In this document: positions 1 through 6,561 of the stretch, piece after piece
How positions within the stretch are numbered: the first letter of the stretch is position 1
Layout of the letters: every line of letters begins with the position of its first letter
NCBI GenBank assembly: GCA_039630445.1
Contig: JBCNVA010000130.1
Location: forward strand, 1-8,727
Length of the DNA stretch: 8,727 nt
Direction: 5' to 3'
DNA from: HRBIN15 sp039630445
Lineage (GTDB): Bacteria; Armatimonadota; Fimbriimonadia; Fimbriimonadales; GBS-DC
Translations under genes and position numbers: made by a program
The notes under the pieces: model-generated
The model's input: only the letters and a program-made list of their open reading frames with translations
Told to the model about the DNA's origin: nothing
The model's database searches: none

Positions 1-204
1 GGTCAAGCCCGGAATCATCGTGACGGGGCGTCCCATCTCAGTGGAGCGTCCGATCGCCTCATCGATGGCATCCAGCCCCGGAATGCGCCGAATGTAGAGT
101 TGCGCGCCAGCCTTCGCCCGAAAGATGTTAATGAGCACCGCCAGTGCGATAATCGCAATAATAATCGCCGAAAACCAGTTGTCCGCTGCGTGTTGGTAGG
201 ACAT
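1..204 (-). CDS. DUF6754-like membrane protein, N-terminal part only
   Basis: The first 68 codons are present and the rest lies beyond base 1. The protein begins MSYQHAADNWFSAIIIAIIA. Residues about 10-28 form one hydrophobic membrane segment, followed by a basic stretch (FRAKAGAQLYIRR) and a soluble part with IPGLDAIDEAIGRSTEMGRP and then MIPGL. From memory this resembles an uncharacterised integral membrane family labelled DUF6754; that label is recognition, not a search result. The function is unknown. The ATG at 204-202 directly follows the TAA of the upstream gene (207-205), with no spacer. A GGAGGG element inside the end of the upstream gene serves as ribosome binding site, so translation is probably coupled. 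It is the last visible gene of the minus-strand run. Confidence 0.7.
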   Translation of the reverse strand, partial: MSYQHAADNWFSAIIIAIIALAVLINIFRAKAGAQLYIRRIPGLDAIDEAIGRSTEMGRPVTMIPGLT

Positions 205-534
205 TTAGTTCTGCCCTCCTGTTTGGGTCTGCGTTTGGCTGCCTGCGCGCCGTTCCTCTTCCAGCTCCTCGATGCGCTCGATGAGCCGATCCCAGTTCTC
301 ACGCTCGCTCAAGAGCTGCGTATACTCGTCCACGCGCTGGAATCCGAACAGGGCAACCAGGAACGGCGAAAAGACAATCCCCGCCTGCGAGCCGATGAAC
401 GCCAGCGGGCGATGCAGCTCCAGAAAGAGCACCGCCGGCGCTGCCAGCCCGCGCTTCACCACGAACTGCGCCAGCGTCTCGATCAGTTCCTCTTTGCGTT
501 CCTCGCTTAGTGGCTCTTTCCAGAACTCGCGCAT
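205..534 (-). CDS. 109-residue conserved hypothetical protein with C-terminal coiled coil
   Basis: I cannot assign a function. The N-terminus is a charged helix (residues 1-20, SEERKEELIETLAQ). A mostly apolar region follows at about 28-66 (RGLAAPAVLFLELHRPLAF, then IGSQAGIVFSPFLVALFGF) that may lie on or in the membrane. Residues about 72-96 are a strongly charged coiled coil (LLSERENWDRLIERIEELEE), and the end is a polar tail of Q, T, G and N. An in-frame extension upstream to 687 is possible but would overlap the preceding gene. The ATG at 534 is preferred because GGAGCGGAGAGGG precedes it and it lies 19 bases after the previous stop. It abuts the DUF6754-like gene, and I recall similar small proteins beside that family, which suggests a partnership (inference). 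Confidence 0.75.
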   Translation of the reverse strand: MREFWKEPLSEERKEELIETLAQFVVKRGLAAPAVLFLELHRPLAFIGSQAGIVFSPFLVALFGFQRVDEYTQLLSERENWDRLIERIEELEEERRAGSQTQTQTGGQN

Positions 535-553
535 CCCTCTCCGCTCCAAATCT

Positions 554-1057
554 TTAGACGGTTCTGACAGGCTGTTTGGCAGGGCGTTTCGGCTTCTTGC
601 TGCGTTTGGAGGGCGATTTGGCAGCTGGGTGGCAGGCGGGGCAGTAGCGTTCCACCCAGGCACGCACCTCATCGGCATGGTCGCCATACCAGAGGAAGAC
701 GCCCCGAAAGGCGTCCAGTCGGCTCGGCTGGGCGAAGGGGCTGAGCAGCACGCCCTGCTCGCCCCACACCACCCGCTTCACCTTCTCCCAGCGCATCACG
801 CGCGGCGACCAGCCCCTCTGCCGCACGCCCTGCGCGTCCAGCTCATAGCGAATTGGCAGCAGGTAATCGGCAGTCGCCGAGAACATCATCCAGAACGCCG
901 CCACCGCGAACAGCCAGTGCCCCATCAGCCACAGCCCCAGCATAGGTGCGCCTATCAGCACCAGCAGCACCACAGGCAACCGCTCTGGTTGCCGTCGCAC
1001 CAGATGCACGCGCCACCGATAGACCTCTGCCGTTTCCACCAACTCGCCCTTCGCCAT
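554..1057 (-). CDS. Two-helix membrane protein with PH-like (bPH) domain
   Basis: The protein has 167 residues. Residues about 27-62 hold two closely spaced hydrophobic helices (PVVLLVLIGAPMLGLWLMG, then WLFAVAAFWMMFSA). A soluble domain follows at about 66-138, starting PIRYELDAQGVRQRGWS and continuing MRWEKVKRVVWGEQGVLLSP. The pattern of two helices, then a strand with D.GV, then a turn ending in W-E-K-V-K is that of small bacterial PH-like membrane proteins. The role is unknown; such domains are thought to act at the cytoplasmic membrane face. The end is unusual: C139-x2-C142-H143 followed by a lysine- and arginine-rich tail (about 146-165). The ATG at 1057 follows AGGAGGTGA with short spacing, 13 bases after the MFS stop. 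It belongs to the minus-strand operon. Confidence 0.8.
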   Translation of the reverse strand: MAKGELVETAEVYRWRVHLVRRQPERLPVVLLVLIGAPMLGLWLMGHWLFAVAAFWMMFSATADYLLPIRYELDAQGVRQRGWSPRVMRWEKVKRVVWGEQGVLLSPFAQPSRLDAFRGVFLWYGDHADEVRAWVERYCPACHPAAKSPSKRSKKPKRPAKQPVRTV

Positions 1058-1070
1058 TCACCTCCTGTTT

Positions 1071-2354
1071 CTATGACGCTACCGCCTCTCCTGCTCGACG
1101 CTCCCGAAAGAGCAGCGCGAACACGATTCCTGCCAGGATTGTGATGACCGTCGGCACGGTGAAGACCAGCGCATAGTTCGTCACACCCTCAAAGGTGAAA
1201 ATATCCTTCAGCCAGCCTGCAAAGAAGCCCCCGACCAGCATCCCGATGCCCAGCACCGCCACATTAATCAGCGCCTGCGCCGAGGAGCGCGCATCTTCGG
1301 GCGCCACCATATCGGTATAGATGAACGCGACGGTGAAGAAGAAGACATAGCAGAAGCCGTGCAGCGCCAGCGCAGCCACTGCCAGCCACACAATCGCAGG
1401 TGTCTGATAATGCAGCGCCCAGGCAATCGCAAAGACCGCGTATCGGGCAGGCCACGCCAGAATGCCCAGCAGCATCGTGCGCCGTATGCCCCAGAGAGGC
1501 AGCACCGCGGGCAGCATAAAAGCAATCGTGAAGATCTCAGCAATCTGTGCAATCGTCATCCACGCAGGCAGATTGTCCGCCGTGATACCGATTGACCCTC
1601 CTGCTGCCTGCAGGAAGGGAAAGGTCAGAATGTAGTAAAGGGGCAGTTCCGTCGCCACCACCAAGGCAATGATGAAGAAGATGAGGTAGTTCCGATCGTA
1701 CAGCAAGGCAAACGCACGGCGGAACGCCCATGGATCAGGTGCCTCCGTTGCTGGCGGTGTATGCGGCAGTCCCAAGGAAGCAACGCCCGCAATTAGGGAG
1801 ATAATCCCCGCCAGCAGGAAAACATCGATCATGTTCCACTCAAGCGATTGGAACTGACTGCGCACTAATGTTACACCCCAGTTCGCCACGATCCAGCCGA
1901 TTGTGCCCCAGACTCGAATCGGACCGAACTCGATCTGCGGATTTTTCAGGTTGCGGAACGCCACCGAGTTTGATAGCGCGAGCGTTGGTGCATAGCAGAA
2001 AGCATAGGCTAGCATCAGAGTGGTCATTGGCCAGAGCGTTTTCTGAAAAGCCAGCGCAATCAGCAGCGCGCCCCCCAGCAGGTGAAAGAGCGCCAGCGCA
2101 CGCTGCAACGGCATGATGCGATCCGCCACCTGTCCCGCCGTGAAGGGCACAATCAGGTTCATCAGGGGCAGCGCATTATAGATGAGGGCAAGTCCAAGCC
2201 CTGTGAACCCCAGCTCCTTCTCCAAGTAGCCTGCCAGCGCGACTGACCAGGTGCCCCAGATAGCGTACTGCAGGAACATCATCACCGCCAGCATCGGTTG
2301 TTCCAGCAGCACGCGTAGGGCGATCGCAAAAGTGCTTTCCCGCTTGACCTCCAT
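1071..2354 (-). CDS. MFS transporter, nucleoside:H+ symporter (NupG/XapB-like) family
   Basis: The 427-residue protein has about 12 hydrophobic segments, the normal size for this family. It should move nucleosides or similar small solutes across the cytoplasmic membrane with protons. Signatures shared with E. coli NupG, as I remember it, are MFLQYAIWGTWSVALAGYL in helix 1 (residues 26-44), AYAFCYAPTLALSNS (116-130), FGPIRVWGTIGWI (143-155) and the loop DMVAPEDARSSAQ (348-360) before a glycine-rich helix. Substrate cannot be read from sequence. A start 51 bases upstream is in frame but overlaps the SpoIIM-family gene. The ATG at 2354 is preferred because AAGGAGG lies 9 bases before it. The gap to the upstream gene is 34 bases and to the downstream gene 13, consistent with one transcript. 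Confidence 0.88.
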   Translation of the reverse strand: MEVKRESTFAIALRVLLEQPMLAVMMFLQYAIWGTWSVALAGYLEKELGFTGLGLALIYNALPLMNLIVPFTAGQVADRIMPLQRALALFHLLGGALLIALAFQKTLWPMTTLMLAYAFCYAPTLALSNSVAFRNLKNPQIEFGPIRVWGTIGWIVANWGVTLVRSQFQSLEWNMIDVFLLAGIISLIAGVASLGLPHTPPATEAPDPWAFRRAFALLYDRNYLIFFIIALVVATELPLYYILTFPFLQAAGGSIGITADNLPAWMTIAQIAEIFTIAFMLPAVLPLWGIRRTMLLGILAWPARYAVFAIAWALHYQTPAIVWLAVAALALHGFCYVFFFTVAFIYTDMVAPEDARSSAQALINVAVLGIGMLVGGFFAGWLKDIFTFEGVTNYALVFTVPTVITILAGIVFALLFRERRAGEAVAS

Positions 2355-2388
2355 TTTGGCTTGCCTCCTTGCACCCTGTATCTGCTCG

Positions 2389-3399
2389 CTACTCACTGCT
2401 TGCACTCGCTATTCGCCGCTCGCTTCGCTTTCCCTGTCGCTCTTCCGGTGAGCGTACAAACAGAATGTAGGCGAGCAGCACCACCAGCGCGGTAGTGCCC
2501 CAAGCAAACTTCGTCCAGCTCGGAAAGGCGTAGAAGGAGAAAAAGGCTTCGGTGAAGGCTGCCAGCAGGATGAGCGGGATGGAGCCACCCAGCAGCCAGA
2601 TGGCGTCGTGTCCCGCTGCGCGCAGGGCGTCGATGCGTGTCAGGTCGCCCGGCATAAGCAAGGCACGCCCCAGCAGCAATCCACCCCCACCACAGAGAAA
2701 AATCGCGCCGATTTCAGGCACGCCGTGCGGGTAGATGGAGACCAGAAAGAAGCCCAGCTTGCCCACGCGCGCCATCTCCGCCGCGAAGATGCCCAGCAGG
2801 AAACCGTTGATCCACAACAGATAGACCGTCGGGATGCCCAGCAGGAAGCCCAGTCCGAACGCCAGCATCGCCACGCGCGTGTTGTTCAGAAAGTAGAAGC
2901 TGGACATCACCGCCGCCAACCCCGTCTGCCCCGGCGTGTACTGCTTACCGCTCTTCCACTGTTCCAGCACAGGTGCCCAGTCGGGGTCAATGAGCCGTGC
3001 GCCCCACGAGGGATCGCTCATCACCAAACCGAAGGAGACGGCAGCGCCTGTTAGGGTCAGCAACATGCTCAGCACGATGGGACGCCAGTGTTTGCGCGCC
3101 ATCGCGGGGAAGGTGTAGAACAACCTGAGCAGCCCTTCCCGCAGGCGAGTGCGTGGCGCGCGATAGAACACGCCGTGTGCCTGCCCCAGCAGGCTGTTGA
3201 GGTAGTCGATCACAGGTGGGTCGGCACCCTGCATGCGGGCGTAGGCGAGATCGGTTGCCACTTGCCGATAGAGCCGCCCCAGCTCGTTCAGCTCCTGACG
3301 GGTCAGCGCGTGCGCCCCGCCCCAGCGCACGGCACGCACGATCTGCTCAAACCGCTCCCAGCGCGCTCGCCGACGCTCCACAAACCGCCGCACATTCAC
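2389..3399 (-). CDS. Stage II sporulation protein M (SpoIIM) family membrane protein
   Basis: The protein has 336 residues. A basic, Arg-rich cytoplasmic N-terminal region (about 1-100) includes a helical stretch with LTRQELNELGRLYRQVATDL. Membrane segments follow at about 107-127, 176-208, 214-248 (with the family hallmark PHGVPEIGAIF at 224-234 and a GGGG run), 266-290 and 298-315, then a charged tail. In endospore formers SpoIIM is part of the DMP peptidoglycan-hydrolase complex. In non-sporulating bacteria the family is widespread and its role is not settled, and nothing here indicates sporulation. The start is GTG at 3399: the overlapping ATG at 3401 runs straight into a TGA. AGGGTGA, formed by the end of hepT, lies about 11 bases upstream, so translation probably follows from the toxin gene. 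Confidence 0.88.
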   Translation of the reverse strand: MNVRRFVERRRARWERFEQIVRAVRWGGAHALTRQELNELGRLYRQVATDLAYARMQGADPPVIDYLNSLLGQAHGVFYRAPRTRLREGLLRLFYTFPAMARKHWRPIVLSMLLTLTGAAVSFGLVMSDPSWGARLIDPDWAPVLEQWKSGKQYTPGQTGLAAVMSSFYFLNNTRVAMLAFGLGFLLGIPTVYLLWINGFLLGIFAAEMARVGKLGFFLVSIYPHGVPEIGAIFLCGGGGLLLGRALLMPGDLTRIDALRAAGHDAIWLLGGSIPLILLAAFTEAFFSFYAFPSWTKFAWGTTALVVLLAYILFVRSPEERQGKRSERRIASASSE

Positions 3400-3410
3400 A
3401 TCAGTTTAGT

Positions 3411-3779
3411 TCACCCTTCAACGGGCTTCTCCTGCCCTTCCGACTGCAGCTGCTCGATTATCTGAGCAATTTGAGGCATTACAGAAGGAATCACTTCAGA
3501 GACAGTCTGCCAGACTTTCTCTAAACTAACGCCAAAGTAGGAGTGAATTAATCTATCACGCATGCCCGCCATCGCCTTCCACGGTACTTGGGGATAATGC
3601 TCACGAACCTCAGCAGGTACATTCTTGGCTGCTTCCCCGATAACTTCCAAGCATCGCAGCACAGCAAATTGCGTTTTTCGATCTCGTACGAATTCATCAT
3701 ATGAAAGCTCGTTTGTAAATTCAAGCGCATACTCCATATGCCTTAAGATATCGCTTAAAAACATCTGTATATCCGTCAT
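3411..3779 (-). CDS. hepT: HepT-family RNase toxin (HEPN, DUF86)
   Basis: The 122-residue, all-helical protein has the normal size for HepT. The HEPN catalytic motif R-x4-H-x-Y is intact: R74, H79 and Y81 in GMRDRLIHSYFGV. Also typical are FAVLRCLEVIGEAAKNVP (residues 38-55) and the downstream segment LEKVWQTVSEVIP. HepT dimers cleave RNA. The cognate MntA antitoxin is known to silence HepT by AMPylating the tyrosine of this motif, and Y81 is kept here. The gene overlaps mntA by 4 bases (ATGA) and ends 11 bases before the SpoIIM-family gene. Base composition stands out: hand counts give 35% GC for 3661-3720 and 43% for 3481-3540, against 60% in a sample of the SpoIIM gene (2461-2520). This suggests acquisition from elsewhere. 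Confidence 0.93.
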   Translation of the reverse strand: MTDIQMFLSDILRHMEYALEFTNELSYDEFVRDRKTQFAVLRCLEVIGEAAKNVPAEVREHYPQVPWKAMAGMRDRLIHSYFGVSLEKVWQTVSEVIPSVMPQIAQIIEQLQSEGQEKPVEG

Positions 3780-4069
3780 AGTGGAACAACCTCCCTTTCG
3801 ATGCGAGCACGCAACTCTGGTCGCAGATCTTCCCGTGGTACGACATCTACAGGCATATCCAGCACTTCTGAAAGCATCGCCTGTGCCCCTCCCAAGTCAA
3901 AAAGCGAGGCACCAGATTCAAACTCAACCAGTATATCGACATCGCTGTCTTCGCGTGGCGTTCCGCGAGCGTAGGAACCAAAGATTCCTATCACTCGCGC
4001 TTTGTATAGCCTGTAAAGTTCCTGTTCACATGCGCGTATCCGCTTCCGAACCTCCTCCAGCGTCATCAT
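3776..4069 (-). CDS. mntA: MntA-family nucleotidyltransferase antitoxin (AMPylator of HepT)
   Basis: This minimal nucleotidyltransferase has 97 residues. The GS-x10-D-x-D active site is complete: GSYARG at 31-36, D43 and D45 in SDVDILVEF, and a third acidic residue probably D75 in MPVDVV. Family knowledge says it transfers AMP from ATP to the HepT tyrosine and so neutralises the toxin. The order antitoxin then toxin with a 4-base overlap is the usual one. The start is uncertain. ATG at 4069 is given; AAGAGGG lies 13 bases from it but only 7 bases from an in-frame TTG at 4075, which would add two residues. A third in-frame ATG at 4171 would read through the palindromic intergenic region and looks unlikely. 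No clear promoter was found upstream. Confidence 0.9.
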   Translation of the reverse strand: MMTLEEVRKRIRACEQELYRLYKARVIGIFGSYARGTPREDSDVDILVEFESGASLFDLGGAQAMLSEVLDMPVDVVPREDLRPELRARIEREVVPL

Positions 4070-4082
4070 CGACAAAAGAATA

Positions 4083-4089
4083 CCCTCTT
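4083..4089 (-). promoter_or_regulatory. Ribosome binding site of mntA
   Basis: On the minus strand AAGAGGG lies 7 bases before a TTG codon (4075-4073) and 13 bases before the ATG at 4069. The spacing favours TTG, while codon strength favours ATG. A weak TTG start would keep antitoxin output low relative to the coupled toxin, but this is only inference. Confidence 0.45.
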
Positions 4090-4116
4090 GCAGGAGTTCT
4101 GATGGGGTAGTCAAAC

Positions 4117-4166
4117 TAAGGCGTGAGGCAACGGCATCCCTGCCGTCGCCTGAATTGGTTGCCTTA
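4117..4166. repeat. Nested inverted repeat in the divergent mntA/acylase intergenic region
   Basis: The inner stem pairs 4127-4136 with 4141-4150 around a 4-base loop: ten positions with one A/C mismatch as plus-strand RNA, and a G-U wobble that closes the stem as minus-strand RNA. An outer pair TAAGGC (4117-4122) with GCCTTA (4161-4166) encloses it. A competing pair GGCAAC (4127-4132) with GTTGCC (4158-4163) would break the inner stem and uses bases shared with the outer arm. It lies in the leader side of mntA and about 50 bases before the acylase start. No T-tract follows on either strand, so a simple terminator is doubtful. It may be a dispersed hairpin repeat or a leader structure. Confidence 0.6.
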
Positions 4167-4200
4167 AGCATCGTCTGAAAACTTGATAGGGAGGTTCGCT

Positions 4201-6522
4201 ATGAAACGGCTCGGTTTTGGATTTATCGTGTTGCTCGGTGCGAGCCTGGCATGGGGCTGGGCGCAACGAACAGAACTCACTGTGCGCGGCGAGAAGGTGA
4301 CGATTATTCGCGATGCGTATGGCGTGCCGCATGTGTTTGCCACCTCGCTTTATGGGCTGTTTTACGGTAACGGTTATGCCATCGCGCAGGATCGGCTCTG
4401 GCAAATGGAGCGTTATCGTCGTCAGGCACGAGGCGAGCTGGCGGAAATCATGGGCACCACTGCGCTGGAGCAGGATAAAGCAGCGCGCCTGCAAGGCTAC
4501 ACGGAGGAGGAGATGCAGCGCCAGATCGGTCGCCTTGCGCCTGAACTACGGGAGGCATTGCAAGCGTATGCCGATGGCGTGAACGCCTGGATAGAGGAGG
4601 CAAAGCGCACGGGCAAGCTGCCGCCCGGCTATGCCGAGACGGGCATCGAGCCGCGTCCGTGGCGCCCAACCGACACCGCAGCGATCGGCGTGATGATGTC
4701 GCGCCGATTCGGCGGGCTGATGGCAGCAGGCGACCTGCGCAACCTCACCCTGCTGCAGTACCTGCGCCTGCGTAGTAAAGAGCATGCCGAAACCTGGGCG
4801 AACGACCTGCTCTGGCTGCAAGATCCGACCTCGCCGACCACCGTGCCTCCAGAGGATGATCCCCGCAAGGCGCACAAGGTAGACCCTAAGGTCGCACTGG
4901 AACGGTTCAAGCGGCACGCAGTGCAACTACCGAATATCGGGCTGGATGTATTGCTGCCCACGCTGCAAGTTGCATCTGGCGAGATTCAGTATGAATTTGC
5001 CCGTCAGCACGGGCTTTACACCCACTTCGGCAGCTATGCGATTGCCATCGCGCCGAAAAAGTCCGCCACGGGGAATGCACTCTTTGTCGGTGCGCCCCAG
5101 ATGGGCTTCAGCCTACCCCACATCGCGGCGGAAGTGCGCCTCTCAGGTGCAGGCATTAATGTGCTTGGCATGAGCTTTCCCGGCATTCCGGGCGTGCTGA
5201 TCGGTGCCAACGACTACCTCGCGTGGAGCTTCACTTCGGGCATTCACGATATGGCAGACGCCTTCATCGAAAAGCTGAACCCTGACAATCCAGAGGAATA
5301 CTGGTACAAGGGCAGATGGGTGCCCTTCGAGAAGCGCACGGAGACGATTCGGGTCAAGGGGCGCGAGCCCGTAGAGATCACGATCTATCGCAGCGTGCAT
5401 GGACCTGTGGTGGCTATCGACCGGCGCAACCATGTGGCGATTGCCTGGTCGCTCAGCTTCTGGGACAAGGAGATTGAGGCGATCAATGCCTACTACGGCA
5501 TCCTGCGTGCGCGTTCCGTTGCCGATTTTGAGCGCGCCTGCTCCTATATTGTGGCGTCTTTTAACGCTTTCTGCGCTACGCGGGATGGTGACATCGCCTA
5601 CTTCTACTGCGGGCGTGCCCCGATCCGGGCGGATGGTGTTGACCCGCGCCTGCCTGTATGGGGCACGGGCGAGTACGACTGGAAAGGCATCATGCCCTTC
5701 GAGCAGATGCCGCGCGTCATCAACCCGAAACGCGGCTTTATTGTGAACTGGAACAACAAGCCTGCTGTCTGGTGGGAGAATTGCGACACGCCCGCGTGGG
5801 GCGCGATTTTCCGCGTGCATCGCCTGATTGAGCTTGCCCAGCGCAAGCCCATCTTGACGCTGGACGATGTAAAGGCGATGATTGTGGATATCGCCATGTA
5901 TGACGAGGACGCTGCCAAGCTCAAGCCCGTGATGCTAGAGATGGTGAAGCGCCATCCGAAGCTGACGCAGGAGATGCGCCAAGCGATTCAGGTACTGGAG
6001 GCATGGGACAACTATGAGCTTGAAGGCAGCACGGGCAAAGTCCTCTGGGATGCTTGGCTGGATGCGGTGCGCACGCGCGTGTTCGGCGATGACCTGGGCA
6101 ACTTCTTTGACCCGAACCTGTTCCGCTTGGCGATCCAGCCGAGCTACATTCTCTATGCGTTGCAGGGCAACAAGGCGGCTGTGCCACGCCTGTACGACTA
6201 TTTCAACGGCAAGCCGAAGGAGGAGCTGCTGGCGATCGCGCTGGCGGATGCGCTCACCCAATTGAAGCAGCGGTATGGGGCAAATATGAGCCAATGGCGC
6301 TACCGTGCGCCGCGCATGAACTGGGGCAACAATCTGCCCGGCGCGCCCTACACCGACCGCGGCTCCTACATTCAGGTGGTCGAGCTGAGCAACCCGATTG
6401 TGGGCGAGAATGTGCTGCCACCTGGGCAGAGCGAGGATCCCAACTCGCCCCACTTCAGCGATCAGCGTGACCTCGCCAGCTGGTGGCTCTATAAACCGAT
6501 GGCGCTAAGTCTCAAGGAGTAG
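4201..6522 (+). CDS. Secreted penicillin G acylase-type N-terminal nucleophile hydrolase
   Basis: The precursor has 773 residues, close to the usual length. It hydrolyses amide bonds of acylated amines; penicillins, acyl-homoserine lactones or other N-acyl compounds are possible substrates. A signal peptide is seen at 1-21 (MKRLGFGFIVLLGASLAWGWA). The alpha chain has RDAYGVPHVFA and NGYAIAQDRLWQMERYRR. Family members self-cleave before a serine that becomes the beta-chain nucleophile; here this is G277-S278 in HFGSYAIAI. The beta chain shows VHGPVV (H400), DPRLPVWGTGEYDWKG and FIVNWNNKPA with the oxyanion asparagine. The C-terminus PPGQSEDPNSPHFSDQ is typical. Similarity to E. coli penicillin G acylase is clear from memory. 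Residue 2 of the beta chain is Tyr where Asn is common. ATG at 4201 follows GGGAGG by 6 bases, so the upstream TTG at 4183 is rejected. Confidence 0.93.
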   Translation: MKRLGFGFIVLLGASLAWGWAQRTELTVRGEKVTIIRDAYGVPHVFATSLYGLFYGNGYAIAQDRLWQMERYRRQARGELAEIMGTTALEQDKAARLQGYTEEEMQRQIGRLAPELREALQAYADGVNAWIEEAKRTGKLPPGYAETGIEPRPWRPTDTAAIGVMMSRRFGGLMAAGDLRNLTLLQYLRLRSKEHAETWANDLLWLQDPTSPTTVPPEDDPRKAHKVDPKVALERFKRHAVQLPNIGLDVLLPTLQVASGEIQYEFARQHGLYTHFGSYAIAIAPKKSATGNALFVGAPQMGFSLPHIAAEVRLSGAGINVLGMSFPGIPGVLIGANDYLAWSFTSGIHDMADAFIEKLNPDNPEEYWYKGRWVPFEKRTETIRVKGREPVEITIYRSVHGPVVAIDRRNHVAIAWSLSFWDKEIEAINAYYGILRARSVADFERACSYIVASFNAFCATRDGDIAYFYCGRAPIRADGVDPRLPVWGTGEYDWKGIMPFEQMPRVINPKRGFIVNWNNKPAVWWENCDTPAWGAIFRVHRLIELAQRKPILTLDDVKAMIVDIAMYDEDAAKLKPVMLEMVKRHPKLTQEMRQAIQVLEAWDNYELEGSTGKVLWDAWLDAVRTRVFGDDLGNFFDPNLFRLAIQPSYILYALQGNKAAVPRLYDYFNGKPKEELLAIALADALTQLKQRYGANMSQWRYRAPRMNWGNNLPGAPYTDRGSYIQVVELSNPIVGENVLPPGQSEDPNSPHFSDQRDLASWWLYKPMALSLKE

Positions 6523-6527
6523 GATAA

Positions 6528-6555
6528 GGGGCGATGGTGGAAATGCCATCGTCCC
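6528..6555. terminator. Hairpin between convergent acylase and prepilin genes, probable bidirectional terminator
   Basis: GGGGCGATGG (6528-6537) pairs with CCATCG then TCCC (6546-6555), ten pairs including one G-T wobble, with an 8-base loop. It fills most of the 39-base gap between two convergent stop codons (6522 and 6562). The following T-runs are poor (CGCTCTTT on the plus strand, almost none on the minus), so termination strength is uncertain. Confidence 0.6.
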
Positions 6556-6561
6556 CGCTCT

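Noticed and set aside
535..687. Upstream extension of the 109-residue protein
   Set aside because: The extra 51 residues are low in pattern, overlap the PH-like gene by over 130 bases, and a good ribosome site precedes the ATG at 534.
272..1144. Long plus-strand reading frame (290 codons) over the small membrane genes
   Set aside because: Its product is rich in Arg, His, Pro and Ser with no family pattern and spans three well-supported minus-strand genes. It is a GC-rich shadow.
2389..3399. SpoIIM as a sign of endospore formation
   Set aside because: The family is widespread in non-sporulating bacteria, and no other sporulation gene is in the window.
4151..4200. Candidate acylase promoter TTGGTT (4155-4160) with AAAACT 17 bases later
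   Set aside because: The match to consensus is only 3 of 6 in each box, and other equally weak pairs exist in the region.
4111..4494. Minus-strand frame crossing the acylase start
   Set aside because: It overlaps the acylase signal peptide and alpha-chain motifs, and its product looks random.
5143..5820. Minus-strand frame of 225 codons inside the acylase
   Set aside because: It lies entirely antisense to conserved acylase beta-chain motifs, and its product has no recognisable domain.
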